Part shown: positions 26,162-37,729 of the stretch, one piece after another | How positions within the stretch are numbered: position 1 is the first letter of the stretch | Layout of the letters: every line of letters begins with the position of its first letter | Source: Anaspis maculata | Taxonomy: Eukaryota > Arthropoda > Insecta > Coleoptera > Scraptiidae | Assembly (NCBI GenBank): GCA_949128115.1 | Contig: OX421965.1 | Span: 36,575,681-36,639,680, forward strand | Direction of reading: 5' to 3' | Length of the DNA stretch: 64,000 bases | Made by a program: the position numbers and the translations under genes | Notes under the pieces: model-generated | Told to the model about the DNA's origin: nothing | Database searches by the model: none | The model's input: the letters and a program-made list of their open reading frames with translations, nothing else

Positions 26162-26762
26162 CACATACTTAAATAGCTATACCGCTCATGAACCTATTGC
26201 GCATTCTGCCACGCCGCGCAACAAAAAGAGTTAGAGAATGACGCCATCTTGATGGTTAATTTCCAGTGTATCTCAAAATACCGAGCTGTATAGCTACCAC
26301 AAAATATCTTAAGGGCCGTGAAACTGATCAAACCTTCTGCAATTTTACAATAACGATCCAGTTTTCTCAAGTACCATCACGTAAGTGTATTTAGTTTTCT
26401 TGAAATCACGAAATAATCACATCGAGTTGGATTGTTGGGAGCCACTGTACTCTGAGTAAACGAACGTCAAGTGACAGCTTTTTGACAGTGTAAATAAACA
26501 TCACGTAGTTAACCGAACTTTTGGACGCTGGAATGATCGCACACCTTTTCTTCACCTGTTGATTTCCACTTGATGTTATTAGTGTTGATTCCACGTACTT
26601 TGAGGGAGAAGCAAAATAATGTCGTGCTCAGTCAAGTGGCCAAGTACTCAAGTAGTGCCAGTTCACAGAACCCAAAGTCCCCAAATAACCATCAAGATGG
26701 CGGCGCCCATTATTACAAGTGTCGGACGTCTCTCTTGCGCGGTATAGCTATTTAAGTATGTG
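26162..26762. mobile_element. 601-bp hAT-like MITE with 8-bp TSD
   Basis: The termini are CACATACTTAAATAGCTATA and its inverse, with more distant inverted matches such as GCCATCTTGATGG/CCATCAAGATGGC. It is flanked by GGTTCTAC at 26154-26161 and 26763-26770, a perfect 8-bp duplication. The CA...TG ends and 8-bp duplication are hAT-type features. Confidence 0.8.
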
Positions 26763-27904
26763 GGTTCTACCGTTATTTGGGCAAAAAGTTCAATATGGCG
26801 GCCGAAATAGCGGCTGAATCATGAAATTCGGCTTGAAAATCTGAATGGTGGTACTAGACAAGGGTAAGTTCCAAGTTTCATGAAAATCGTTCCACTAATA
26901 AGATATTTTATATGATGGCGGCAGAGCATCATTTGTCCAAAATCGGAAGTATCTTAATGAATTTCACATTGCCTGCAAATTTCACTCAAATTGGACCACT
27001 TTCAGAGAAATTCAAAATGACGGATCGAACATATGGCGGCCAAGTGACAAGAGCAATTGGTCAACTTTATACAGAGTGTTCGGGTCTGGTTATTACAAAC
27101 TTTGAGGGATGATTTCCCATCAAAAATAAAGCCGAAAGAACAAAAAAACTCATGGTCCTAAAATGCTTCCTTAAAAAGATACAGGGTGTTGAAGTTGACT
27201 TTTTTAAATGTTTTTTTCACCGTAACTTTTGAACCGTTGGACCAATTTTAATCAAATTTGAACCAAGGTTCCGTCAAATAAGTCTCCATCGAATAATAAT
27301 ACCACAATCCATCAAAAATTTCTGGGGGTGTGGATAATAGGGGACTGTCCCCTATTTTCGCCCCTATTTTTTTATCTCCTCTTAGAGTTTTTCAAAATTG
27401 TTGATATTTTCAGATTCTACGTTCAATTTAGAAGAAAAAGTAACTCACGCAAAATTTTGATTTAAGGCTTCGTTTTTGAGATTTTTGGGATTGAAACATT
27501 GGAGAACATCTCGAAATCTCCACTTTCTTGGGCCTAGAAATAAAAATTCAAGAAAACCCATGATTTGTCAACTGGAATGAGTTTTCTGGGTGTTTTAAGT
27601 TGATAAACCAACATTTTCGCTGAGAAACATGAAGTTTTTCAGAAAAAAAAACAATTTTGGCCCTAGAAAGTGGCGATTTCGTGTTGTTTTCCAGTTTTTC
27701 TACCTGGGTGTTGTTTTCAACGGGTAGCTCAAAGCTTTGAGACCCGAACAAAGAAAAATCTTACCGATACGTTATGGCGTGCGGAGAAGTACTCGTTCTT
27801 ATTGGAATACATGAACACATCCACGCTACACTCACACCGATATGCTACTTAGACGGCCGAAATTCGTCCAGCTTGCGCATGACGTCACCCGCTATACTGC
27901 ATTT

Positions 27905-29097
27905 CAGCATACTGGTAATGGACAGGGAGTTGGTGCCACAAAACTTACGTCATAAGTAGAGAGCGGATTTATAATTTTTTACATGTTCTATTCGCTAAAT
28001 TGGATGCAAGATTGACGTTTCCATCTAAAAGGAACCTAAATACCAAGTTTTATTTCGCATATAATTTATTATTTTGAGTTTTTACTGCATACAAATTGAT
28101 AGTCCATATAATCGCATATAGCCGCATATTTAGTCCATATTTTTATATATAACTGAAAATTCAGTCAAAATTTTGGCAATTTTATCTACATGTGCTAGAA
28201 AATCACGATTTTTTCATTTGAAGAAAAACATAATTGGAAATTTTCGTGGATGGACAAAGTTGGTTGGTTGGTTTTACATGTGAATGTTGAAATTTTCACT
28301 ATTTTTGTAACTTATATCACTCATTTACCCGCATATATTGCTTCATTTGAACATTTTTACTGCATATTTTGATACTTTTTGAGCGCATATAAACTGCATA
28401 TTTTGAGCTTTTTCACTGCATATAAATCCGCTTCCTACAAGGTACATGATTTTAACCCGGTCGGTAGGTCTAATATGCATTGAGGAGGTTGTTTAAAATT
28501 TTTTTGCCTAACATGTCAGACCGGGGGCTTTAGGTTTGTATAGGCTTGTCAATTTTCGAAAAAAGGCCAAAATTCACGTCAAAAGGTACATGAATAAAAC
28601 AATGGTCAATGGTATATCGCTTACAAGATGTGACATCGAAAATTGTTCTTAAAAATGGGACACCCCTGTATTTTAATATGGAAATCGATTCTGCTTTTCA
28701 TCCTGAATTCAAATATATATCACACTTAATGGGCTAGCCAACAAAGCAACTGTGAAAAAATTGACGAATAGATGTAAATTTTGGTCCTTTTTTTTGAAAA
28801 TTTCAAAATTGTCTTATGGACCGAAAGTCCCCAAAAATTTTGTCTTACGGCTAGATTTTCGGCTAAGGGGATGTCCCCACACAAAATCCTGTTGGTTTCA
28901 TTCATGTACCTTATGACGTAAGTTTCTGGCATTTTTTTCGAAAACTGACAAGGTCATACCAGCCCAAAGCCCCTGGTCTGACATATAAAACAATGGAATT
29001 TTTAACACACTTATCAACGCACATTTGACCTACAGGGTTGAAATCATGTACCTTATGAACTAAGTTTTGAGACACCAGCTCCCTGTCCATAATGAAC
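27905..29097. repeat. Inverted repeat with an internal TIR insertion
   Basis: ATGGACAGGGAGTTGGTGCC at the left and the complement of ATGGACAGGGAGCTGGTGTC at the right define the arms. The left arm stops at 27957 and resumes at about 28437 (AAGGTACATGATTTTAACCC), where the right arm is continuous. The ~480-bp interruption has ends GTAGAGAGCGGATTTATA and GTAGGAAGCGGATTTATA (inverse) and is rich in GCATAT/CGCATAT. Confidence 0.65.
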
Positions 29098-29236
29098 TTT
29101 TCAAAATCGAGTCTAAAAAAGCGATAGGAACCGAAATCAACATCAAGCGTTCACTAATCCTCCGAAGAGATAGTGCGCCACTGAGTCTCACATCCGTGAT
29201 TCACTTGGTTTTAAAATAGACATTTGAAAACCGTTA

Positions 29237-29704
<468 letters not shown>

Positions 29705-31004
29705 TTATTGTGAGCGGTGAGCGTAATCGACCCCCAGGACCAGCCTGTGATCAAGACAATCGCAAGTGATCTCATGAATCGTAACATAGATTCAAGGATG
29801 TGACAGCTACTACTCTCGTGATGGAATCTTCTCGGTCACAATCAGCTTATCTGATGATTAAAATTTGATGGACAATGAAGAATAAAAATAAACCGCACCT
29901 TGGTGTTTTGAATTTCTAATGTGTATCGTAGTGCTCTTCAAGTGCAGCACACGAAGAGCGAGTGAGTAAAGCGTGAAGAACAAAAAGTAGGTATCTCTAA
30001 ACAGAAAAGCGTCGAAAACGAAAGCTTTCATGCTCCAAAGTCTAAAGGGTCATACATATACATAATATGTAATTACAAGTAATTACCCATAAGAGGTTAT
30101 TTCGCATGGGAATGAGCCAGAGGTGTGGACACTTATATGGATAAATGATACCCATGAGTGTTATTCATATAGGGATGTAAGTGTCGTGCCTCAGGCATAC
30201 TCTTGTGTGCAGAACCACTTTTTGAAATTGTTCCTTTATTCCTCGCTTTATCCATTTTCATTTGCAATGTTTGCTAATATAAGGGAAAACAAGACAGATG
30301 AGGCTCGGCCTCGACAAAACAGGATTGCACCAGTCTTTCAAGTGAACCACCGCAAAAAATGTTAGGTTCTAGTGTTCTAGAAAGAATCTATCACTGCAGT
30401 TTTAAAGACAACGAAATGTAATACGAGAAAGTCAGTGAACCCACGTTTTTGCATTTCACAGTTTGAAAACTACTGATGGAGCCTCATCCTAATGTTAAAT
30501 GAACTTGCGTTTCATTTTACTTTCCCGACCCGTCCCCTCACTCGGAAGGGAAAGTTATGTGATGATGCAGGGAAAACGTTCTGACACGATAGCTGCCGAA
30601 CCGTTTACCCGATCGATTTGAAATTTGGTATATAGACAGGGCCTTACTTGTCAAATGAGCTGATTAGTTTTTGGCTGTCATCTGTCAAACGAAAGTATCA
30701 CTATCAAAGAATGACAAAAGCGCTATCTCACGGAACTTGACTTGCAATATAAACTGCTCAATGAAAAATAGGGATATTAGAAATTTTCCTCCAAATTCAA
30801 GAGAAAATATCTCGAAAAACAGAGGAGCGATCACAAAACGGTCAACGCCATCTGATAGAACATATCTTTGGCTACAAAGTGCCATACAGGGCCAGGGCAT
30901 CATCCACATAGGGGACCATATACAGGGTGAGGAAGGAAGGTGTGTCGAACAGGTTAATTTTCGAACGCAGATTTTTTACAAAGCCATTTTTGAGAAGAAC
31001 TCCA

Positions 31005-31375
31005 GTCGTTCAAAGTTGCGCATTGGACCTTCAATAGTAACATTTTGCCATTTGCTTCCGTTTTGAGGCCCGCACGAGACAAGTTTGTGTCGCCGCTACC
31101 TAGCCGCCGTTAGAACAAATCCCGAATATTCGACTGTCAAAGTCGAAGGAGGCCTGTGCGGTTTTGGTATCTAAACAACGTTAACACATCTCTGCGGTCG
31201 CCGAGTTGCATTTCCACGCATGGCACGGACAATTTTTAAAAGATTTCAACTTTCAACATTCTGATGTCAGTTTGACAGGCAATATAATTCAATTTTTGCG
31301 CAAGCCAGTTTCACACCAGCTAAGAAGTCGGCAAACTTACAATGCTGGAACTAGATTCGGCGCGGTTATCTACGG
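31005..31375 (+). repeat. Interspersed repeat family R1, copy 2
   Basis: Aligns over its length with the R1 copies near 4.0 and 40.1 kb. Shared blocks include TCAAAGTTGCGCATTGGACC, TTTGCTTCCGTTTTG, ATTTCCACGCATGG and GTCAGTTTGACAGGCAA. A short open frame through it (ending near 31066) recurs in the 40.1-kb copy, so it is repeat-derived rather than a host gene. Confidence 0.7.
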
Positions 31376-31676
31376 TGGAAGGTCTATAGAAAATCTAGAC
31401 TGCAATGCGCAACGAAAGAATCTAGCGATTGAGACTTGAGCAGGAAAATGTTAAAACAAGTGAGTATGCCTTTACGTGCGTGAGTCTCAGTAGCGCATTT
31501 TCTCAAAGAGGCATATTATGAACGTAAAGAAATTTGGTTGAAGGAGAAACACCATCCCTTGTCCACTTTCTTCATTCGAAACTCATTGTGATATTTTGTT
31601 ATCAGAATAGGGTACTTGCCAATGAAATAAATTTGAATGAAAAATCTTTCACTCATCAAATTTTTTTTGTTTGAGG

Positions 31677-33115
31677 GCGGGAGCGGCGACTAATCAACAG
31701 TGGTCTATTCTTTCCCATTTTTAGTCGGCTATCCATATAGCGAAAGAATTAGATCGCTATGTCTTCGGGTTTATGCTTTCCATTTATCTCTTACTTTGAG
31801 GGCAGCGTGTGGGGGTGGCAGCATTTGGCAAAGTAACTGTTGCACAGTTTGAGTTAGGAGTTTCTAAATGTTCAAGGAAATATGACAATCAGTGAAAATT
31901 GTGAAAGTTGCATTTTTTTGTTTGGGGGCGGGAGCTGGAGGCGGCGACTAATCAAAAGTGGCCTATCTCTTCCCATTTTTAGTCAGCTATCTATATAGCG
32001 GAACAATTAGATCGCTATGTCTTCAGGGTTATATTTTACATTTATCTCTCACTTTGGGGGCGGCGTGTGGGAGCGGCAGAGTTTGGCAAAGAAATTCTTC
32101 CACAGTTTGAGTTTGGAGTTTCTGAATGTTTGAGGTAACATTAAAATGTAAATCAGTGGAAATTATTGAAAGTTGCTTTTTTTTTCTTTTGGGGGTGGAA
32201 GTTGGAGGCGGCGCCATATCAAAAGTAGCCTATTCTTTCCCATTTTTAGTTAGCTATCCATATAGCGAGAGAATTAGATCGTTATGTCTTCGGGTTTATG
32301 TTTTTCATTCATCTCTCACTTTGAGGGCAGCGTGTGGGGGCGGCAGCATTCGGCAAAGTAACTGTTGCACAGTTTGGATTGGGAGTTTCTAAATGTATGG
32401 GAAATATGACAATCAGTGAAAATTGTGAAAGTTGCATTTTTTTTTGTTTGGAAGCGGCAGCTGGAGGCGGCGGCTAATTAAAAGTGGCCTATCTTTTTAC
32501 AATTTCAGTCAGCTATCAATATAGTGAAAGAATTAGATCGCTATGTCTTCAGGTTCATGTTTTACATTTATCTCTCACTTTGGGGGCGGCGTGTGGGAGC
32601 GGCAGAGTTTGGCAAAGAAATTCTTGCACAGTTTGAGTCAAGAGTTTCCAAATGTTCGAGGTAACATTATCAGCTAAATCAGTGAAAATTGTTGAAAGTT
32701 GCACTTTTTTTCTTTTGGGGGCGGAAGCTGGAGGCGGCGCCATATCAAAAGTAGCCTATCCTTTTCCATTTTCAGTCAGCTATTCATATAGCGAAAAACA
32801 TGGATCGCTATGTCTTCGGGTTCATGTTTTTCATTCATCTCTTACTTTGGGGGCGGCGTGTGGGAGCGGCAGCATTCAGCTGAGCAAATGTTGCACAATT
32901 TGAGTTGGCAGTTCCTAAATGTTTAAGGGAACATCTCAATCAGTAACATTTATGAAAGTTGCACATTTCATCGTTTGGGGGCGGAATTTGGGGGCGGAAT
33001 CTGGGGGCGGCGACTAACGAAAAGTAGCCTATCCTTTCCCATTTTTAGTCAGCTATTTATATACCGAAAGAATCAGATCGCTATGTCTTCGGGTTTATGT
33101 TTTTCATTTTAAAGT
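31677..33115 (+). repeat. Tandem repeat, ~262-bp monomers in an alternating A/B pattern
   Basis: About 5.5 monomers start near 31677, 31924, 32190, 32452, 32718 and 32974. Each carries CTATGTCTTCGGGTTTATG-like, CGGCGTGTGGGAGCGGCAG-like and CAGTTTGAGT blocks. Monomers 1, 3 and 5 resemble each other more (GCAGCATT, TTGCACAG) than they resemble 2 and 4 (GCAGAGTTTGGCAAAGAAAT), giving a ~525-bp dimeric period. A related, inverted set of units is present in copy 1 (about 2080-2620). Confidence 0.8.
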
Positions 33116-33415
33116 GATTGGGGGCGGTTTTTAGCAGTTTTTTCATGTCGGCGGCGCATATTGAAGACGGAATGTTTCTTGGCTTACGTTTATAAGTGGC
33201 AACTATGTATTATTTAAGAAATGAGAACACCAGAGCATCAGGTCTGGTAGAAATTGCAATATCATGTTATTTCAAGTTTATCGGGGGCGGTTTTCTCTAT
33301 GTTGGCGGCGCAATATGGACATCCAATATAGCCTAGCCCTCCTTTGGGAGTGGCAGCTATGTAACAGTGAAAAAATTAGAAAGCTAGGTCGTCTAGTTTG
33401 GGAGGAGTTCAAGGA

Positions 33416-33446
33416 ACGGACGGACGGACGGACGGACGGACGGACA
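33416..33446 (+). repeat. (GGAC)n microsatellite at the Helentron-like 5' end
   Basis: Seven or so tandem GGAC units followed by AAAGCG. The same tetranucleotide occupies the same position in the copies ending near 1.6, 39.0 and 41.4 kb. Confidence 0.9.
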
Positions 33447-33506
33447 AAGCGGTTGCAATAGCGATTTTCATCGAGATGGAAAATGCGCTAAAAAAAGATC
33501 ACCTAC

Positions 33507-33973
33507 CTGTAAACTTTGCCGAAGCCGCCGACGCCGATGACTTCTTCCAGCTCCAGCTCGAGAAAGTTGATCTCGATGGGATGGATGTCGGCTATGATCG
33601 AGTTGACCTGGTCGATGGGGTCGTCGTACGTGACGAAGTTCGACGGGAAGATGCCCACCTTGTCGCCGATCTTGCCCGTCCACCAGCCCTCGTCGCCGGA
33701 TATCTTGGCGTCCTCGGACAGCACCTCGACGATCTGACCCTTGCGCAAGGACAGCTCGTCTTCGCCCTGGGCCTCGTAGTCGTACAGAGCCGTCCACAGG
33801 GTGGGCGTGAGCGGGTTGGCCGGCGGCCTGTGGTTATGGTGAGGGTGGTGGTTGTGGTGGCGGCGGTGGTGGCGCGGCTCGCCATGGTTATGAACCGAGC
33901 TGACCATGATGTCTCCATTGCGGGACGGTTCCATGGACGTCACGAAATGGTAGTGCTCCACCAACGGAGGCAT
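33507..33973 (-). CDS. slpr: MLK-family kinase (slipper-like), first coding exon: His-rich N-terminus, SH3 domain, P-loop
   Basis: This exon encodes residues 1-155 plus two bases. Residues about 30-51 are extremely His/Arg/Asn-rich. An SH3 domain spans about 60-115 (ALYDY 62-66, EDELSL, EGWWTGK 95-101, GIFPSNFV 107-114). It is followed by the MLK linker (INFLELELEEVIG) and the glycine-rich loop GVGGFGKV (147-154). SH3 directly before a kinase domain, with this linker, is the hallmark of MLK1-4 and Drosophila slipper. The family's role is as a MAP3K for JNK signalling, with the SH3 used for autoinhibition. The ATG at 33973 was chosen because an in-frame TGA lies 15 bases upstream within the same exon, after a probable acceptor (CCCGCAG, exon start 33991). 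In-frame Met14 is an alternative start. The donor is ACAG|GTAGGT at 33506. Confidence 0.93.
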
Positions 33974-33991
33974 CCGTCGAGCTCGTCAAGT
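33974..33991 (-). other. slpr: 5' UTR part of the first MLK coding exon
   Basis: On the minus strand a pyrimidine-rich stretch followed by GCCCGCAG ends at 33992, leaving 18 nt of leader before the ATG with an in-frame TGA. This means the 5' UTR is split and the true first exon lies to the right of 34 kb. The acceptor is seen; its use is inferred. Confidence 0.6.
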
Positions 33992-34599
33992 CTGCGGGCA
34001 CAAAACGAGAAAAATCAAAACGCGGTCCACCATGACTTATTGGAAAAGCTTAGTAGGGATTTTACAAGAAAGGCCGTATTTTCATCTCCAGATAAATCTG
34101 CCTGGAAGTTAAATAAATACCATGGATACAATTCTTGTTACAATAACAGTTTGCATCATGGTATCGCCTCAGTTTAGGGATAACCGGAAAGTATCTGGCG
34201 AGGTATATGGTGGAAATATCGGCCTCAAGAGGGAACGTCTTCGGCTTCTCATCATTGATTCAAATCATGGAATACTCTCTTCTTCCATTTTTACTTTACT
34301 TTCAAGTTAGTGTGAGATCGGACCATTAAACCGAAAAATAGTTCCATGCTACCCATCACAGGCTTTGCTTGTTACAGTGCCTTCGTTTATTTGTACAGCC
34401 AGACTGTACAGCGTACTAGGGAAAGTGCACGATGGCACTACTGTAGGACATATTTGAGTTTATGTCTGCTGTTGGTCTTGGTATAGAAACACAAAAAAAA
34501 TTATCGATTCCATGCACTAGTGCAAATTATCGAAAATTATCGCAAAATGCACTTGTGCAAATTATCGCTTAATTTGAATCTGATCGGTTCAAACAATAG

Positions 34600-34770
34600 A
34601 AAACTGTCAGTTTCATTGTTAGAATGTCAGATTCGACAGATGAATGAAATTTTCATCAAATATTCACAAACTAATGATAAGCTTTCGTTATTACTAGATT
34701 TGACTTGAAAACGCATCATTTCTAGCGCAAATGTCAAATTTCACAGCCGCCTGAGAGTCAAACATTCTGA
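34600..34770. mobile_element. Partial copy of MITE family M2
   Basis: Shares TCACAAACTAATGATAAGCTTTCGTTATT-like sequence and the GCGCAAATGTCAAATTTCAC arm with the 15.65-kb element. The left TIR is weakly preserved or lost. Confidence 0.5.
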
Positions 34771-37039
34771 ATTGCCGTAATATTATTTTTTATAAAAATA
34801 TATTTTTCATACAGAATTCAATAAAAACACATTTATCGCGAGCCAACCCTTCGTAATGGAACCCCTCTGTCTAACAGCAACCATCTGCCAATGAAGCCTT
34901 TCAAGACTTTTAATTAGGGCAGATCGGTCACTGGATAGAGTGACCCCCCTCTAAATTGCAAAGTTTGTGTTCGGTATAGTTACCTACAACTTCCTCTGTG
35001 CAAAATTCACTTTTAACCGATTGAAAGCTTCGTAAACAAGGTGCTTAGGTACCTGTAATGAAAACAATTCGGTTTTCTTCCACTATTTTTTTTCATTTCC
35101 TAGAAATGTTATTTGAATATAGGCACTATCTTCCTCTACCTGCTTAGGTATTAATTACTGTAGATACACAAGTACGCAGAATGCCATGCCAAGCACAATA
35201 ATGTGAATAACAGTAATTTTGTGACCAGGCAGCCGATTTGGTGGGACTCGTATTAAAAAACGAATTAGCTATGTACTAATGAATTGTTTCCTAATTTAGC
35301 CGAATATGTCAAAGCTGACAAGGTTGAACTTTTAATTGGGCAGGGTAAGTATCGGGTAAATGACCCCGTTTATAATGTCAAGTCAGGTGTCATTAATTTG
35401 ACAAAAACAAATTTGACACAATGAAAACAAAAGCATTTTCACAAGCCCCCATGAGATGAACCATAGATCGGGTTCAATCGGGTTCATGCAATGTGGGTGC
35501 TCGGAGCCAATCGGGGCGCTCCTACTGGAGCAACCAATCGATTTCGATCAATTTGAATTTTGACCAATCGCGTGATTGCGCTCCATTATCAGTGATCACT
35601 CACTTGGCATGAACTCGACCCTCGACTCGACCATTTTATCCTCGATTTTGTCAAATAAATTACAATTTGAATTTTTTTTTTTTCGATAAAACCTCCGAAT
35701 TTCCGATCTTTCCTGTCCGATTTCGACGAACAGATTTGAAACTTCGAAAACATTTCTCTTCAGTCTAACTCGAGGTCTAACTCAAAGAGTTCACACGGAC
35801 TGTTTCCAATAACAAAGATAGAGGGAGTTCAAGTTGCCCAATTGACCCTCCATATCTCCAAGAATAAAAAGGGCAATTTTTTTTCACGTACTTCTGGGAC
35901 TTCTGAAGTAGGTACTCCCGTAAACTGAGCAGTTTACGTCCAAAGCTGGACTCCGTGTCCGCGAATTATGAATCGCCCTGTATACTAAGTTTCTGTCGTG
36001 ATTCGAGTCGTGATCTATCAATCAGGATTCAGGAGTACCACTACATCGAAATGGCAAATCTTTAGCTTACGATTTTGACTTGTGATCTTTGTGATACACC
36101 GTTTCAAAGCTCTTGAAAAACTGTAGGAAAGTATTCAAATTCAAAATAATTAAAAGTAAAACTCGATGTATTATGTGTTGTAGTTTTGGAATGCTGTAGC
36201 AATGTGGGAGATGAGAGGATAGAGAGCCTGTCGTGCTGGAAATTTCCTCAAGCGAGATGACATCAGCTTCAATAAATGTATTTTCTTTGAGATGATTTGG
36301 GTGTAGCTTCGTCCGTAAGCGGACTTTCAAGAAGAGATAGTTCTTCACGGTGGGGAGTCTTGATGTTTTGACTGACACGACTAAAACTATGTACGACTCC
36401 TTGGTGGTCTTCTATATTTCCTTCTGATATGCTGAGTTCACATTTAGACTATTTCAATTCTAAACCATGCATGCACATAGAAGAAAAGATGGTTTGTAAA
36501 AAAATCATGACCACATCCGGGGAATCACCGACAGTGGCCTTTCTAGGTACCAGATATTAATGAAAGAAGAATCATTGAACTTTTTCAATTAAAGATCAAA
36601 AGTAAAATATAAGAAGTCTGAGGAGATAAATTCTCGGTCTTCTTGTTGAGCCCCCATGCTGAATTTAGAATAGGTATTGAGACGAGTATTGAACCGTGAC
36701 TGTGTGCTATATCCGTATAATGTCTGATATAGAAATGGATAACAGAAAAAAATAATGTACCTGGAAACTCATATGGACTCGATACAGCTATCGAATCGAT
36801 ACAGTTGCTATGAACGAGCCAATAGCAAAGCCCTTAGACCTCGCCTTAGACACTATCGATTCCTCGATCGATTCAATAAAGTTATCTAGCCCATAATAAA
36901 GGGTTTACCAAGAGGTTTCCTAATAAAAATGTCCAAATTTTCAAACGGAACAGAATGTAATGTACGAATGATAATTGTGGGCTACTTGTACTTAAATCTA
37001 GTTTCTGAGGTGAGCTACTGAAAGACTACTCTACCGGCA

Positions 37040-37600
37040 AATGCACTGCATTGCGGTTGCGGTGGAACAAAATGCTACTCGTGACTGTTACGTTACTCCG
37101 CTCGGCAGATGCATGCTAGTAGCTCCTATGGTGGTGCTTCTTTCTGCCATAGTGCCTGCTGAATCATCCCCAATCCCGAATGTGTCACAAAACGAGCCTA
37201 AGCTTGGATCTTGGCAGTGGGGCGAAAAACAACAAACAAAGGTATCTACGACGAACTGTAGTATGTAGAATGCGGATCTCCAGGTGGTCCAAGCAGAAAA
37301 TTTCAAAAAAAAGATGGTGGGGTGCCAACAGTTGGTGGTGTGAGGACTCCGTCCGTCCGGAGGTGAAAGTCTGTTGCTGTTCCCTGGATGAGAGCTTTAT
37401 GGATGATGCAAAGAAAGGTTTGCGACGACGCGGGTCATCGACGTAGGGCCCCAAAGAGGGTTTGCGGGGCCGCAAGGTTTCACAGGAGCGCAACATTTTC
37501 GGCAGTGGATTGCACGAAACAGCAACGTGACAGATTTGGCGTGCCTTCAACTGACGTGAGTGACGTGACAGCCGACGTTGGCAACTAAAACCTTAGCAAT
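37040..37600. other. GC-richer island, possible promoter or exon, unassigned
   Basis: This ~0.55-kb stretch is CpG- and GC-richer than its surroundings and carries several TGACGT/GTCACG sites near 37540-37575 (ATF/CREB-like half sites). The minus strand has an Arg-rich 121-codon open frame (37550-37185). I found no clean splice donor linking it to the MLK gene, so no gene is called. Confidence 0.25.
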
Positions 37601-37729
37601 GGCAACTAAGGTATTAGCAAAATGTCAAATCAAAAGCTTAAACTAACCAAACCCAACCGAAATATTTATCGATAATAGTAATAATAATGAAGGTTTTTTT
37701 TTTATTTAGCATTTCACAAAAAATACCTT

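Larger units (their letters stand above)
26071..29212. mobile_element. Helentron-like composite with hairpin-type ends on both sides (copy 3)
   Basis: The left end reads AGCAAGCGAATATGCCGCAT, then GGGCATGAGGCTCAGTAGCGCACTTC. The right end, in complement, reads CCAAGTGAATCACGGATGTG, then AGACTCAGTGGCGCAC. The two ends stay similar for about 60 bp further in (GGAGGATTAGTGAACGC). Both ends are of the 3' type, so this is either two head-to-head elements or an inverted derivative. It is interrupted by a hAT-like MITE (26162-26762) and contains an inner inverted repeat (27905-29097). Its right end lies 29 bp from the MLK exon 3 donor. Confidence 0.5.
31453..33496 (-). mobile_element. Helentron-like element copy 4 with tandem core, abutting the MLK exon 2 donor
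   Basis: On the minus strand the 5' end is TTTTTTTAGCGCATTTTCCA (33496 inward). Next come a (GTCC)n microsatellite (33416-33446), a tandemly repeated core, the inverted sub-terminal motif GAAAATGCGCTA, and the 3' segment ACTCACGCACGTAAAGGCAT ending CTCACTTGTTTT. The terminal T-runs at both ends fit insertion between T residues. It lies wholly in MLK intron 2 and stops 10 bp from the splice donor. Confidence 0.7.

Noticed and set aside
30671..31066. 131-codon + strand open frame
   Set aside because: Its end (SKLRIGP...) recurs in the repeat copy at 40.1 kb, so it is dispersed-repeat sequence with no recognisable domain.
32126..32903. Two similar + strand frames beginning MFEVTL
   Set aside because: They are the same phase of alternate monomers in the 262-bp tandem core; the similarity is repeat-derived.
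33398..34177. Longest open frame of the window (259 codons, + strand)
   Set aside because: It lies antisense over the MLK first coding exon and runs into the adjacent microsatellite. The opposite strand carries a clear SH3-kinase protein with correct splice sites.
36067..36378. 103-codon minus-strand open frame of fairly protein-like composition
   Set aside because: No splice signals joining it to a neighbour, no motif and no repeat of it elsewhere in the window. It could be a real exon, but I cannot support it.
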